DNA from: Vibrio syngnathi
Lineage (GTDB): Bacteria; Pseudomonadota; Gammaproteobacteria; Enterobacterales; Vibrionaceae
Direction of reading: 5' to 3'
Length of the DNA stretch: 64,000 nucleotides
Assembly (NCBI RefSeq): GCF_002119525.1
Contig: NZ_CP017917.1
Location: 62,001-126,000 of the forward strand
Of this stretch, positions 35,462-46,136 are shown one piece after another (position 1 is the first letter of the stretch; every line of letters begins with the position of its first letter). Position numbers and translations under genes: made by a program. The notes beneath the pieces were generated by a model that worked only from the letters and a program-made list of their open reading frames with translations, was not told where the DNA came from and made no database searches.

Positions 35462-35583
35462 AGCAAGAACTCAAGACCAATCTAGCAAACACACACATGA
35501 TCAATATTTTGAAGAGCACTGATCGTAACGCTGACTTTTGATTAGTCTGTAGTTCGATCAGAAAAAGATCGTTTAGTTATTGC

Positions 35584-35597
35584 TGAAACCGGTTTCA
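35584..35597. promoter_or_regulatory. LacI-type operator 1
   Basis: TGAAACCGGTTTCA is a perfect 14-bp palindrome with the central CG expected for LacI/GalR-type operators. It lies about 95 bases upstream of the GH1 start codon. Confidence 0.85.
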
Positions 35598-35617
35598 ATC
35601 TGTATCTTGGCTTTTAT

Positions 35618-35631
35618 TGAAATCGGTTTCA
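35618..35631. promoter_or_regulatory. LacI-type operator 2
   Basis: TGAAATCGGTTTCA differs from operator 1 at one position. The centres are 34 bp apart. The regulator at 37232 is the likely ligand. Confidence 0.85.
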
Positions 35632-35674
35632 GAGTTGTGAGCGCAGCTCTAACCCTGATCTTTTTCACGAATAA

Positions 35675-37132
<1,458 letters not shown>

Positions 37133-37183
37133 AATGCATTTCCCAGCGCAGTTATGTGAACTGTGAGCTGTCATTTTGCAATG

Positions 37184-37213
37184 AATTAGTCGGCCTATGT
37201 CGGCTAATTTTTT
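37184..37213 (+). terminator. Hairpin between GH1 and lacI-type genes
   Basis: AATTAG-TCGGC-CTAT-GTCGG-CTAATT followed by TTTT; the stem has two G-T pairs. It ends just before the RBS of the LacI-type gene, so it may partly terminate and lower regulator expression. Confidence 0.6.
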
Positions 37214-37231
37214 ATAAAGGAAAAGAAGCGA

Positions 37232-38230
37232 ATGGTAACCATGCTTGATGTCGCAAACCGCGCAGGCGTATCTAAATCGACCGTTTCTCGTGTCTTAAAT
37301 GGCAAGAACATCGTGCGCCCAGATGTGGTGAAAAAGGTATTTGATGCGATTCAAGAAACAGGTTATCGACCGAACTTGTTGGCTCAGCAATTGGCGACCA
37401 AGAAGACCAATTTCATCGGCTTTGTAATCACCAATGAGTTGTTCAATGGCCCTTACTTCTCTTCCTTGATGTATCACGCGGCTTCTTATAGCGAAAAGTC
37501 GAATCACCAGCTGGTGATCACCGATGGCAAACACAGCGCTGAAGACGAAATAAAGGCGATCAACTTCCTGCTGGATATGAAGTGCGCGGGCATCATCATT
37601 TATCCGCAATGCTTAGCTGAAAGTGAGATTGCAAAGATCATCGAAAGCACTGACACACCGATTTTGGTGCTCAACCGAGAAATGCCGTCGAAGCCTAATC
37701 ATGCTATCACCACCGACCATTATCAGAGCGCTTGTTTGATGGTGGAACACATCATCGAACAGGGTCATACAGAGATTGCGGTTATTCGTGGTAAAGCCGG
37801 TTCTTCGACCGATGAGCTGCGTTACCAAGCCTATCAAGATGTGCTAACTAAACATGGTATTGCATTGGATGAGGCCAAAGTTGTTCAAGGTGATTGGACG
37901 ATGGAGAGCGGTTATCATGCGGCTCAGGCTCTGGTAAAAAGCAAAGTAACATTCACTGCTATCTTGTCGGAAAACGATGACATGGCGATAGGTGCGATTA
38001 AGGCGTTAACCGAACTTGGGTACTCATTACCTCAAGATGTTTCTATCGTCGGTTTTGATAACAGCAAAGTGGGGGCGTTTTTAACGCCAAGCTTAACGTC
38101 TGTCAGTGTGCCATTAGAGCAAATGACGCAAAAGGCGATCCTGCAAATTGTCGCTGAAACAGAGCAAGCGACCACCATCAATACCACTGGCAGTTTGGTG
38201 TTACGTGATTCGATAGCGAAGCTAAATTAG
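37232..38230 (+). CDS. LacI-family repressor (AscG/GalR type)
   Basis: 332 residues. The N-terminal helix-turn-helix and hinge (about 1-58, MLDVANRAGVSKSTVSRVLNGK, then RPNLLAQQLAT) and a periplasmic-binding-protein-like effector domain (about 60-330) are complete. RBS AAAGGAAAAGAAGCG. Probably binds the operators at 35584-35631 and responds to a beta-glucoside or its phosphate. The pairing of 6-phospho-beta-glucosidase and LacI regulator recalls asc/gal-type systems. Confidence 0.92.
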   Translation: MVTMLDVANRAGVSKSTVSRVLNGKNIVRPDVVKKVFDAIQETGYRPNLLAQQLATKKTNFIGFVITNELFNGPYFSSLMYHAASYSEKSNHQLVITDGKHSAEDEIKAINFLLDMKCAGIIIYPQCLAESEIAKIIESTDTPILVLNREMPSKPNHAITTDHYQSACLMVEHIIEQGHTEIAVIRGKAGSSTDELRYQAYQDVLTKHGIALDEAKVVQGDWTMESGYHAAQALVKSKVTFTAILSENDDMAIGAIKALTELGYSLPQDVSIVGFDNSKVGAFLTPSLTSVSVPLEQMTQKAILQIVAETEQATTINTTGSLVLRDSIAKLN

Positions 38231-38433
38231 CACCGTTCGAATTTCATATTTCACCTACAAAAAGTGACGAGCTGCGCATCTCTTCAACCAAGCGTAAACA
38301 CTCTTTATTCACTGTTATTTAGATGTGCGATATTGCGTTTTTGGGTCGATGAATTGACCTGCATTAGTTAAGTAATGTGAAACTAGATAAGTAATATGAA
38401 AATAACTAATTGATGTGAGAACAGGTAAGTAAC

Positions 38434-38997
38434 GTGAAAACAGAAAAACAAAAAATGCTAGCAGGCGAACCTTATCAGGCTTGGGATAAAGAGCTTTATG
38501 CCGCTCGTATCGAATGTCGTAAGGTGCTTCAAAAAATCAATAACAGTATTCCTGATACACCCGAATGGGAAGCGGCAACGCAAGAGCTCATTCCGGGCTG
38601 CGAAAATGCGCATTTAGAGCCGCCGTTTCGTTGTGACTACGGCTCGAACATCAAGTTGGGCAAGAACTTCTACGCTAACTTTAACTGCGTGATTTTGGAT
38701 GTGGCTGAAGTGACCATTGGCGACAATGTGCTGCTTGGTCCAAACGTTCAAATCCTGACCGCAGGCCATCCACTTGATGTGAAAGGCCGAGTTGAAGAGG
38801 GTGTTGAGTTTGGCACACCGATTAATGTTGGCGACAATGTTTGGCTTGGCGGTGGTGTAATCATCTGCCCGGGTGTAACCATTGGCGAAAACAGCGTTAT
38901 TGGCGCAGGCAGTGTGGTAACTAAAGACATCCCAGCCAATGTGGTTGCAGTCGGTAATCCATGTAAAGTGCTGAAAGCGATCGATAACGGACAATAA
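38434..38997 (+). CDS. Sugar O-acetyltransferase (maltose/galactoside acetyltransferase family)
   Basis: 187 residues. N-terminal helix with KMLAGEPYQAWDKEL, then hexapeptide beta-helix (about 65-180). The catalytic His is in LTAGHPLD, and the C-terminal VIGAGSVVTKDIPANVVAVGNP is diagnostic. It is the second such enzyme in the window and lies 200 bases after the LacI gene. It may acetylate non-metabolised glycosides taken up by the same system, as proposed for LacA (inference). The start codon at 38434 is GTG, after a weak RBS. Confidence 0.88.
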   Translation: MKTEKQKMLAGEPYQAWDKELYAARIECRKVLQKINNSIPDTPEWEAATQELIPGCENAHLEPPFRCDYGSNIKLGKNFYANFNCVILDVAEVTIGDNVLLGPNVQILTAGHPLDVKGRVEEGVEFGTPINVGDNVWLGGGVIICPGVTIGENSVIGAGSVVTKDIPANVVAVGNPCKVLKAIDNGQ

Positions 38998-39013
38998 TCA
39001 GATTTAAATGACG

Positions 39014-39046
39014 AAGCCCGAACCTAGGTTCGGGCTTTGTTTTTTC
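39014..39046 (+). terminator. Terminator after the acetyltransferase gene
   Basis: AAGCCCGAACC-TA-GGTTCGGGCTT followed by TGTTTTTT, a perfect 11-bp stem. Confidence 0.9.
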
Positions 39047-39053
39047 TATCCTT

Positions 39054-39123
39054 GCTAGATGCTAGATGCTAGATGCTAGATGCTAGATGCTAGATGCTAG
39101 ATGCTAGATGCTAGATGCTAGAT
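39054..39123. repeat. Heptanucleotide tandem repeat, ten copies of GCTAGAT
   Basis: Ten exact, uninterrupted copies. The last two copies overlap the 3' end of the MFS gene: its last three codons and stop (Ser-Ser-Ile-stop) are mostly repeat sequence. A related array (GCTAGAA x5) lies at 46137-46171. Confidence 0.95.
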
Positions 39124-40304
39124 GGAACAGCTTGTTGTGCTTGCTTCTTATCTAACGCACCACTGAATCGAGTCAGAATAAGAGCGATCAAAACAATCAC
39201 AGCACCTACCCAAGGGGTGTTCATTAATCCAGATTTCGTGACAATCAAACCACCACCCCACGAGCCCAATGCAATACCGACGTTGAAGGCTGCAATGTTC
39301 AACCCAGAAGCGACATCGACTGCGTCTGGTGTGTATTTCTCAGCCAGTTTCACAACATACACTTGTAGCCCCGGAACGTTACCGAATGCAAATGCACCCC
39401 AAACCAAAATAGTCGCAACGGCTGCATAAGGGTTTACAGCGGTAAAGTTGAATACCACCAATACTGCGGCTAAACCAGAGAAGATAACGGTCAGCGCTTT
39501 AATTGGGCCCATCTTGTCGGCCATTTTACCGCCCCAGATGTTACCTACCGCCACTGACACACCATAAACCAACATGATTAAACTGATAGAGCTCGAATCA
39601 AACCCTGATACGTTTTCCAGTATTGGAGCAAGGAAGGTAAAGGCTGTGAATGTGCCGCCATAACCTAGTGCTGTGATAGCGTAAACCAACAGTAAGCGTG
39701 GTTGAGTTAGAACCTTTAGTTGTGCCGAAATCTTCGCCGCTGGTGGTTGCTTAAGGTTGCTTGGAACCAAGATAGCGCTACCGATAAGAGCAATAAGACC
39801 AAGCAGAGCAACGATCAAGAAAGTCGCTTGCCAGCCAAAGGTTTGGCCGATGTAAGTGCCCAGTGGTACGCCGGTTACCAATGCAACCGTTAAACCCGTA
39901 AACATGATCGCGATGGCACTGGCTGCTTTATCTTTTGAAACCAAACCTGTCGCGATGGTCGACCCAATCGAGAAGAACACACCATGGGCAAGGCCAGTCA
40001 AAATTCGTGCGGCGATCAGCGTGTTATAGCCTGGAGCTTGCCACGCCAATAAGTTACCAATGACAAACAATGCCATCACGGTCAGCAACACCGATTTACG
40101 ATTCCATTTGCCGGTTAATGCCGTTAATACTGGTGCGCCAATAGCAACGCCAAGCGCGTATAAACTGACTAATAAACCTGCTGATGGCAGAGATACATTC
40201 AAGTCGCTCGCCATGGTAGGAATCAAGCCTACGATGACAAATTCTGTGGTTCCGATGGCAAAGGCGCTGAACGTCAATGCGAGTAATGCTAGTGGCATAA
40301 TCAT
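39111..40304 (-). CDS. MFS transporter (AraJ/YdhP-like)
   Basis: 397 residues from the ATG at 40304; the in-frame ATG at 40298 has better spacing from AAGAGAG and may be the true start. Twelve membrane helices. The N-terminal FSAFAIGTTEFVIVGLIPTMA is characteristic of the AraJ/YdhP/NepI sugar- or nucleoside-efflux group. Its stop codon lies within the GCTAGAT repeat array. Divergent from a LysR gene that probably regulates it. Confidence 0.88.
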   Translation of the reverse strand: MIMPLALLALTFSAFAIGTTEFVIVGLIPTMASDLNVSLPSAGLLVSLYALGVAIGAPVLTALTGKWNRKSVLLTVMALFVIGNLLAWQAPGYNTLIAARILTGLAHGVFFSIGSTIATGLVSKDKAASAIAIMFTGLTVALVTGVPLGTYIGQTFGWQATFLIVALLGLIALIGSAILVPSNLKQPPAAKISAQLKVLTQPRLLLVYAITALGYGGTFTAFTFLAPILENVSGFDSSSISLIMLVYGVSVAVGNIWGGKMADKMGPIKALTVIFSGLAAVLVVFNFTAVNPYAAVATILVWGAFAFGNVPGLQVYVVKLAEKYTPDAVDVASGLNIAAFNVGIALGSWGGGLIVTKSGLMNTPWVGAVIVLIALILTRFSGALDKKQAQQAVPSSI

Positions 40305-40432
40305 CTCTCTTACTGTTCTTTGTTAAATACCGAGCGCGATAAAATGGGGCAGCTTGTGACTGCAATAGGAGCGCTTCGTTTGATGGCGAGGATTATCTAG
40401 CAAAATATATTTGTGAAAAATGCCGTCATTAA

Positions 40433-40454
40433 CAAATAACCTTTGTGTTATTTG
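40433..40454. promoter_or_regulatory. Inverted repeat in the MFS-LysR intergenic region
   Basis: CAAATAAC-CTTTGT-GTTATTTG is a perfect 8-bp inverted repeat with 6-base spacing, midway between the two divergent genes. It fits a LysR-type binding site. Confidence 0.55.
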
Positions 40455-40578
40455 CAATAATCGGAGAGTTAGCCGATCATTGGATTAAGCTGATGAGATC
40501 GAAAAGACACCGTGATTTGAGCTGTGATGAGCACAAGCGAGATGACATTAAACAAAATGAAGATAGCGAAGGAGCCTC

Positions 40579-41460
40579 ATGTTAACCCGTTCAGATGATT
40601 TAGAAATGGTACTCACCGTCGTCGATGCTGGCGGGTTTTCTGCGGCGGCAGAGGCGCTAGATGTGCAGGTCGCCAAGGTATCTCGTGCGGTGAGTAAGGT
40701 TGAGTCGCAACTCGGCGTCTCAATATTCAACCGAACAACGAGACGCGTGGAATTAACGGAGGAAGGGCGGCAGTTTGTCGATTCAGTCAGGGTGGGATTA
40801 CAGATGATTCAGAGCGCGGAAGAAGAAATCGTGTCGCGCGGTGAGTTGCCAAAAGGTCGTTTAAGAGTCGATGCCGCCAGTCCATTCGTATTCCATCAGC
40901 TAGTGCCTTTGGTGCAGTCATTCAAAGAGGTTTATCCAGACATTGAGTTGGAACTCACTTCCAACGAAGGCTTCGTTGATCTTCTGGAAAAGAGAACTGA
41001 TGTTGCGATTCGAATCGGTAAGTTGTCTGATTCAACACTGCACGCTCGCCCGTTAGGAAAAAGCTTACTCCATATTGTGGCGTCACCTGATTATCTCGCT
41101 AAGCGTGGGCTACCCACCAAACCTGAAGATTTGAGTTCGCATCAAATTGTGGGGTTTGCGGGTAACAAAGTGCTTAACCATTGGCCTTTGCCAAACCCAA
41201 GTGATGTCGCGCCGACTGTGACAGCCAGTAATGGTGAAACGGTGCGTCAACTGGTATTAGCTGGAAATGGGATCGCTTGTTTATCGGGGTTTATGGTGCA
41301 GGAAGATATGGCAGCAGGGCGTCTAATCCCTATTTTGGAACAAGACAAACTTGCCAACACAGACCGAGAGCGAGTGAATGCGGTTTATTACAAGTCGTCC
41401 TCTGTCTCTAAACGTATCTCGGCGTTTATTGACTTTATTCAGCCCCGTTTGAGCTTGTAG
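40579..41460 (+). CDS. LysR-family regulator
   Basis: 293 residues. Helix-turn-helix at about 5-62 (FSAAAEALDVQVAKVSRAVSKVE) and a LysR substrate-binding domain of the CrgA/DsdC-like group (FNRTTRRVELTEEG). Divergent from the MFS transporter, which it probably controls through the repeat at 40433-40454. RBS AAGGAGCCTC. Confidence 0.9.
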   Translation: MLTRSDDLEMVLTVVDAGGFSAAAEALDVQVAKVSRAVSKVESQLGVSIFNRTTRRVELTEEGRQFVDSVRVGLQMIQSAEEEIVSRGELPKGRLRVDAASPFVFHQLVPLVQSFKEVYPDIELELTSNEGFVDLLEKRTDVAIRIGKLSDSTLHARPLGKSLLHIVASPDYLAKRGLPTKPEDLSSHQIVGFAGNKVLNHWPLPNPSDVAPTVTASNGETVRQLVLAGNGIACLSGFMVQEDMAAGRLIPILEQDKLANTDRERVNAVYYKSSSVSKRISAFIDFIQPRLSL

Positions 41461-41614
41461 GAAAGAATGAAACACTCTTTAGCAGCACACAGCCAAGCCG
41501 TTATTTGAATCGTTTGAGAGCGGGTATTCGTATCAATGTTTAGAGAGTGCATACTGTTGTATTGAGATTCGATAGGTGGATGTGATCTCAATAGCGTTTA
41601 CTGACTTTCAGTGT

Positions 41615-42112
41615 TTAAAAACCGCCCGCCCAAGCATCGAAGTCATCAATATTGTCGAGTTCTTGCTGGCTTCTTGGCGCTGGGTAATAAGGCAGAGCCA
41701 ATCTCTGAGCGGAAGGTTGCAGTTCCCAATCGGGCGTAATCTTGAGTCGGGTCAACTCATCGTTGAGGCGCACAAACATATAGTAGCCATCGGCATGGGT
41801 ATTGGCGTAACTCGCGATTGTGGCGATATCACCAGAAGGTAATTTTACGTCTCGACCGAGTGGATAGAGTTGGTGCAATGCGAAACTCACTTTGGGATCT
41901 TCAAGTTTGCCTCGCTTAAAGCGTTCTAATCCGATGGCGGTTGAAGTAGTGCGCGGCTTCCACCCTGTGAGGAACAATCCACTCAGATTATCTTGGAACG
42001 GCTTACCCTTTCGATTGCCTTCATTGGTAATGAATTGAACCGTCAGCGTGTCTCCCGATTCTTGCAGAATTTCTAAAAACTGTTCACCAGTGCGATCGAC
42101 CAAAAGCTTCAT
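41615..42112 (-). CDS. Conserved-looking protein of unknown function
   Basis: 165 residues, soluble, no signal peptide. It starts MKLLVDRTGEQFLEILQESG and has mixed alpha/beta composition with Trp- and Pro-rich turns. I recognise no domain. RBS GGATATT is weak. It stands alone between the LysR gene and a RibD-type gene. Codon use looks normal, so it is likely a real gene. Confidence 0.65.
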   Translation of the reverse strand: MKLLVDRTGEQFLEILQESGDTLTVQFITNEGNRKGKPFQDNLSGLFLTGWKPRTTSTAIGLERFKRGKLEDPKVSFALHQLYPLGRDVKLPSGDIATIASYANTHADGYYMFVRLNDELTRLKITPDWELQPSAQRLALPYYPAPRSQQELDNIDDFDAWAGGF

Positions 42113-42251
42113 AATATCCAGCTACCATCAAGAATGAGAGACGATAAAGGGTACTACTTTAGGGGAGGCTTGTGTAGAGACGGTAAAGCTTACGTCGCGT
42201 GAACAATGTTTTCGGTGTTGATCCTTTCATGCCCTTAGAGCAACAACAGCT

Positions 42252-42785
42252 TTAATGCTTACGTAAGTAATGCGTTTGCACTATTTCATCAAGGTACGTC
42301 GTGACGTCTTTTAACGTAAAGTCGACGGGAGATACTAAGTCACCAAATAACGGAAACCCGCCACCAAGCACGACAGGAATGGTCGAGATGATCAGCTCAT
42401 CAATCAGGTCTTCTTTCATGAAGTTTTGAATGGTGATGCCGCCATCAATGTACAAGTTGTTTAGGCCTTTGTTATTCAAATCCGCGACAATCTGTTTAAG
42501 CTCGCCCTTCATCAAAAACACCTTACCTTCAAGCTCTTGAGGTACTTCATTTAAAGTGTTGCTCAGTACATAGACTGGCTTGCTGTAAGGCCAATCAATG
42601 CCAAAGCTCAGCACCATGTCCATTGTATTACGCCCCATAACCAGTGCATCGATACGATCGGTGTGGGTGTTGTAACCCATGTCGTCACCGTCTGGATTTG
42701 GAATCGCTTGCAACCAATCTAAGCCGCCTTGCTTGTCTGCAATGTAACCGTCAAGGCTGGTTGCGATGAATACAATATTTGACAT
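42252..42785 (-). CDS. Dihydrofolate reductase-like (RibD C-terminal domain) protein
   Basis: 177 residues from the ATG at 42785, chosen because CGGAGTTAAAA precedes it. RibD_C/DHFR fold: NIVFIATSLDGYIAD at the start, VMGRNTMDMVL, VYVLSNTL and the NADPH-site YIDGGITIQNFM. Probably an NADPH-dependent reductase; the substrate is unknown. Divergent from a TetR-family gene whose likely operator lies in the shared promoter. Confidence 0.85.
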   Translation of the reverse strand: MSNIVFIATSLDGYIADKQGGLDWLQAIPNPDGDDMGYNTHTDRIDALVMGRNTMDMVLSFGIDWPYSKPVYVLSNTLNEVPQELEGKVFLMKGELKQIVADLNNKGLNNLYIDGGITIQNFMKEDLIDELIISTIPVVLGGGFPLFGDLVSPVDFTLKDVTTYLDEIVQTHYLRKH

Positions 42786-42841
42786 TTTTAACTCCGATAT
42801 CGATGAGAAACTTGGCATCTACACAGTAATAAATTAAAATA

Positions 42842-42856
42842 TTCTACAGTGTAGAA
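42842..42856. promoter_or_regulatory. TetR-type operator
   Basis: TTCTACA-G-TGTAGAA is a perfect 7+1+7 palindrome between the divergent RibD-type and TetR-type genes. A partial copy (TCTACACAGTA) lies about 25 bases to the left. Confidence 0.75.
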
Positions 42857-42878
42857 ATAAAGTTTAAGAGGTGACGGT

Positions 42879-43442
42879 ATGACTGTCAAGGATCAGAAAC
42901 GAGGTCGACCAAAGAGTGGATCAAGCCAACTCAGCGCCGAGAGAATTCTCGCTATTGCTAAAAGCATGATGCGAGAGAGTGGCAAAGTACCAAGTATTCG
43001 AGGGCTAGCGACAGAGCTCGGTGTGGATGCGATGGCGATATACCATTACTTTAAGAACAAAAATGATCTCTTGGAATCGATCACTGTCTCTTTGGTAGGA
43101 GAAGTCGCGCTGCCTCAACAAAACCAAGTGTGGCAAGAGAACCTTTATCAACTCAGTGTGAGTTACCTGTCGGTGTTGAATGACTATCGTGGGTTGCTAG
43201 AAACTCTGCTGACCATGCAATCTCTTGGGCCGGTTGAGGTATTTAGCGAGCGTTTTGAAGCGGTGTTGAGCCCGTTATCGTTAACCGAAGAGCAAACCAA
43301 AAACGCGTTGGATTTGCTGGTGGATTATTTACACGGCTACGCTTTGGCGTTGAACTGCAACCCAGACCGAACTGAACTCACTATTGAAATGGTCGAAAAG
43401 CCGCTGAGTTTATACTGTTTGGCGCTCACTCAACTTAAGTGA
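42879..43442 (+). CDS. TetR-family regulator
   Basis: 187 residues. N-terminal helix-turn-helix about 20-66 (GKVPSIRGLATELGVDAMAIYHYFKNKNDLLESI) and a helical ligand-binding domain. The extended basic N-terminus KRGRPKSG is common. RBS AGAGGTGACGGT. Probably represses itself and the divergent reductase gene. Confidence 0.9.
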   Translation: MTVKDQKRGRPKSGSSQLSAERILAIAKSMMRESGKVPSIRGLATELGVDAMAIYHYFKNKNDLLESITVSLVGEVALPQQNQVWQENLYQLSVSYLSVLNDYRGLLETLLTMQSLGPVEVFSERFEAVLSPLSLTEEQTKNALDLLVDYLHGYALALNCNPDRTELTIEMVEKPLSLYCLALTQLK

Positions 43443-43603
43443 TCTGTAGGCCAATTTACCGACCTTTAAATTTATACTGGATAATTACCTATAAATTTCA
43501 GGCTTTAGCAGTAATAATCAATGAATAGATCGGAATAGCTTGTTCATTGAAAAGCTGTACGGAAAGTTTATAAAGACGCCATCGTGAAAAGGAAGTCAGA
43601 TAC

Positions 43604-45136
43604 ATGCCTGTGCTCCAACGCATCAGTTTAACCTTAGTTTTAGTCGCTATTCTCGGCGGCTGTTCTTCATTACCCGAAGGCATCGACCACCCAGCTGAAC
43701 CGCAAACCTCTCCTGAACTTAGCACTCTGTCGGTTTTAGCCAGTGAATATCAACCTCAAGCATTAGAGCAAGCAACCACAGCTGTTCGTTTACAAGAATC
43801 TGGTTGGGATGCATTGGCTCAGCGATTGGCGTTGGTTGAAAGCGCAGAACACACTATCGACATCCAATACTACATCTGGAACTCTGACGAATCGGGTAGC
43901 TATCTCGCTAGCCGTTTATTAGCCGCGGCTGAGCGTGGTGTGAAGGTTCGCGTAATGCTGGATGATATCAACCTAAACGAACGTGAAGGCTTGTTGTCGG
44001 CGCTAGATGCACACCCGAACGTCGAGATTCGTATTTTCAACCCAACGCCAACGCGACGTGGTTTCAGTAAGTGGCTGAGCTTTGTTGGTGACTTTTCTCG
44101 CTTAAACCGCCGTATGCACAACAAGTCGTTTACCGTAGATGGCACCTTGTCTGTGGTGGGTGGACGTAATATTGGTGATGAATACTTCGACCTTTCTGAC
44201 GAGATAAACTTCCGAGATCGTGATGTGTTAGTGATGGGCTCAGTCGTTAACACCATCCAAACAAGTTTTATCGAGTACTGGAATAGCCGTTGGTCTTACC
44301 CCGTCGATATGTTGGGTGACGATGAACAACCCGATCTCTCAAAGATAGATAATATTGTCGCTCCGCATTATCAAAATTACCCTGAGTTACCATTAAATCC
44401 TGAGGCTGCTGATAGCTTGCTGAACGAGGTGATTGGTGAGATGACTTGGGTAAATGCGCGTTTTGTTTACGATCCACCAGTGCCTATCGATTCAGACAAT
44501 ACCGATCAACCGAAAGCGACCGCGGTTCTTCTTGGGAAACTAGCGAGCGAATCGAAACAAGAGATCTTGTTGGAATCGGCTTATCTAGTGTTTGATGATG
44601 GTCAACTTGATGAGTGGCAATCTCTGAGTAACAACGATGTTGAAATAAAGGCGCTGACCAATTCAATGGCCTCTAATGATCTTGTGAGCAACCACTCTGC
44701 TTACGCTGGAAGACGTTCCGATATGCTAGAGCATGGTATTGATCTGTTTGAGCTCAAACCAGAATCTAAGCTATGTGAAGAATCGACTCAAGACGCGGCT
44801 AAATGCGCCCCAACGACCGCTTATGGTCTGCATGCTAAATCAGTCGTATTTGACCGCAGCATTGCGAGCATCGGCTCATTTAACTTCAACTTACGCTCTA
44901 CCTATCTCAATACGGAATCGGTTTTGATCATCGAGAATAAAGAGATAGCTGAAACATTAGCAGAAACCATTGAGCAAGCGATGAGTGAAGAAAACAGCTG
45001 GCGATTAGAGCTGGAAGACGGTGATGTGTATTGGTATTCCGGCGAGCAAAGTTGGGACAGCGAACCTGAAACAGGCAAGTGGGAGAGAATGCAGTCAGGC
45101 TTCCTGCAGTTGTTACCGATAGAGAAGTATCTGTAA
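43604..45136 (+). CDS. Phospholipase D-family lipoprotein (cardiolipin-synthase-like)
   Basis: 510 residues. Lipoprotein signal with the lipobox LGGC (Cys20). Two HKD motifs are complete: His172-Lys174 (MHNKSFTVDG) followed by GGRNIGDEYFD, and His410-Lys412-Asp417 (LHAKSVVFD) followed by GSFNFNLRS. These are the ClsC/YmdC-type features of phosphatidyl-transferring enzymes; the lipid anchor puts it at the envelope. No YmdB-type partner is adjacent. RBS AAAGGAAGTC. Confidence 0.88.
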   Translation: MPVLQRISLTLVLVAILGGCSSLPEGIDHPAEPQTSPELSTLSVLASEYQPQALEQATTAVRLQESGWDALAQRLALVESAEHTIDIQYYIWNSDESGSYLASRLLAAAERGVKVRVMLDDINLNEREGLLSALDAHPNVEIRIFNPTPTRRGFSKWLSFVGDFSRLNRRMHNKSFTVDGTLSVVGGRNIGDEYFDLSDEINFRDRDVLVMGSVVNTIQTSFIEYWNSRWSYPVDMLGDDEQPDLSKIDNIVAPHYQNYPELPLNPEAADSLLNEVIGEMTWVNARFVYDPPVPIDSDNTDQPKATAVLLGKLASESKQEILLESAYLVFDDGQLDEWQSLSNNDVEIKALTNSMASNDLVSNHSAYAGRRSDMLEHGIDLFELKPESKLCEESTQDAAKCAPTTAYGLHAKSVVFDRSIASIGSFNFNLRSTYLNTESVLIIENKEIAETLAETIEQAMSEENSWRLELEDGDVYWYSGEQSWDSEPETGKWERMQSGFLQLLPIEKYL

Positions 45137-45156
45137 GCTAATCGCCTCCGGATAAA

Positions 45157-45190
45157 TAAAAATGTCAGCGTATATTACGCTGACATTTTT
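45157..45190. terminator. Terminator after the PLD-family gene
   Basis: AAAAATGTCAGCGTA-TAT-TACGCTGACATTTTT is a perfect 15-bp inverted repeat that can act in both directions. Confidence 0.9.
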
Positions 45191-45255
45191 GTTTGTGATG
45201 GCGAAAATTGAGCTCGCTCATCTGAGTCTTTTCTGTATTGAGCTCTGTTCTAGAC

Positions 45256-45978
45256 TTATCGCTTGGTCAGCTGTTTGCTGTTTAAGTAAGGCAGAATGTG
45301 TGGGCGAGACTCACCAGACAGCTTTTGCGTGATCTGTTGTGACCAACTGCTTTGCTTCTGATTGCTTGAGCGGTTTGCGTAGTAGCTTTGCATTGAATCG
45401 TCGTAGCTAGCAATTTCATCTAAGCTCAATGGCTGGTATTGGTTTTCGTGCATTACTACGTGAGCTGGAAGGCGAGGCTTAACCTCTGGTTGCTGCGCCG
45501 GGTGACCTAAACACATTCCGAACAATACGGCGGTGTGTTGTGGTAGTTCTAACAGTTCATCGACTTGTTGTGCGCTGTTACGCAAACCACCAATGTATAC
45601 GCCACCCAAACCTAGAGACTCAGCAGCCAGCATGCAGTTTTGCGCCATGATGCCAGAATCTACCGCGCCAATCAGGGTCAGTTCAGTAAAGTCGGTTTTC
45701 ACTTCAGGGTTGATTTGAGCGTGACGTTGATAGTCGATACAGAACACCAAAAACTCAGCCGCGTTCTCAACGTAAGCTTGATTGCCTGCGTATTCGGCTA
45801 ACAGTTTGCGCTTCTCTTTGTCTGTCACCCTCACGATAGAAACAGCCTGCAGTAAACTGGATGATGACGCGGCAAGACCGGCCTGAATAATCACATCAAG
45901 TTGTGCCTTTTCAATCGGTTGATTTGTATATTGACGAATGGAGCGGTGCCCCAGAATAGTTTCAATCGTGCTGTTCAT
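45256..45978 (-). CDS. nfsA: NfsA-type oxygen-insensitive NADPH nitroreductase
   Basis: 240 residues, the usual NfsA length. FMN-binding nitroreductase fold with N-terminal ETILGHRSIRQYTNQPI, the glycine-rich GLGGVYIGGLRN and the C-terminal RPHILPYLNSKQL typical of NfsA/Frp proteins. Reduces quinones and nitro compounds by two-electron steps. Stands alone. Confidence 0.9.
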   Translation of the reverse strand: MNSTIETILGHRSIRQYTNQPIEKAQLDVIIQAGLAASSSSLLQAVSIVRVTDKEKRKLLAEYAGNQAYVENAAEFLVFCIDYQRHAQINPEVKTDFTELTLIGAVDSGIMAQNCMLAAESLGLGGVYIGGLRNSAQQVDELLELPQHTAVLFGMCLGHPAQQPEVKPRLPAHVVMHENQYQPLSLDEIASYDDSMQSYYANRSSNQKQSSWSQQITQKLSGESRPHILPYLNSKQLTKR

Positions 45979-46136
45979 AACTCTCAGCCAGTCCTTGTGA
46001 TGATGACGTAGAGAATCACAATAACGACTATTACCATGAGCGTAAAGGGTGTTAGAGCCTTTCTGTTTGGCGAAGTGATATTCGTGAATTCAAAAGGATT
46101 GCTCTCACAGTTAATCCTTTTTTCGTACTGTTTCCT

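Noticed and set aside
39054..39123. GCTAGAT array as a CRISPR
   Set aside because: Units are 7 bases with no spacers; it is a simple tandem repeat.
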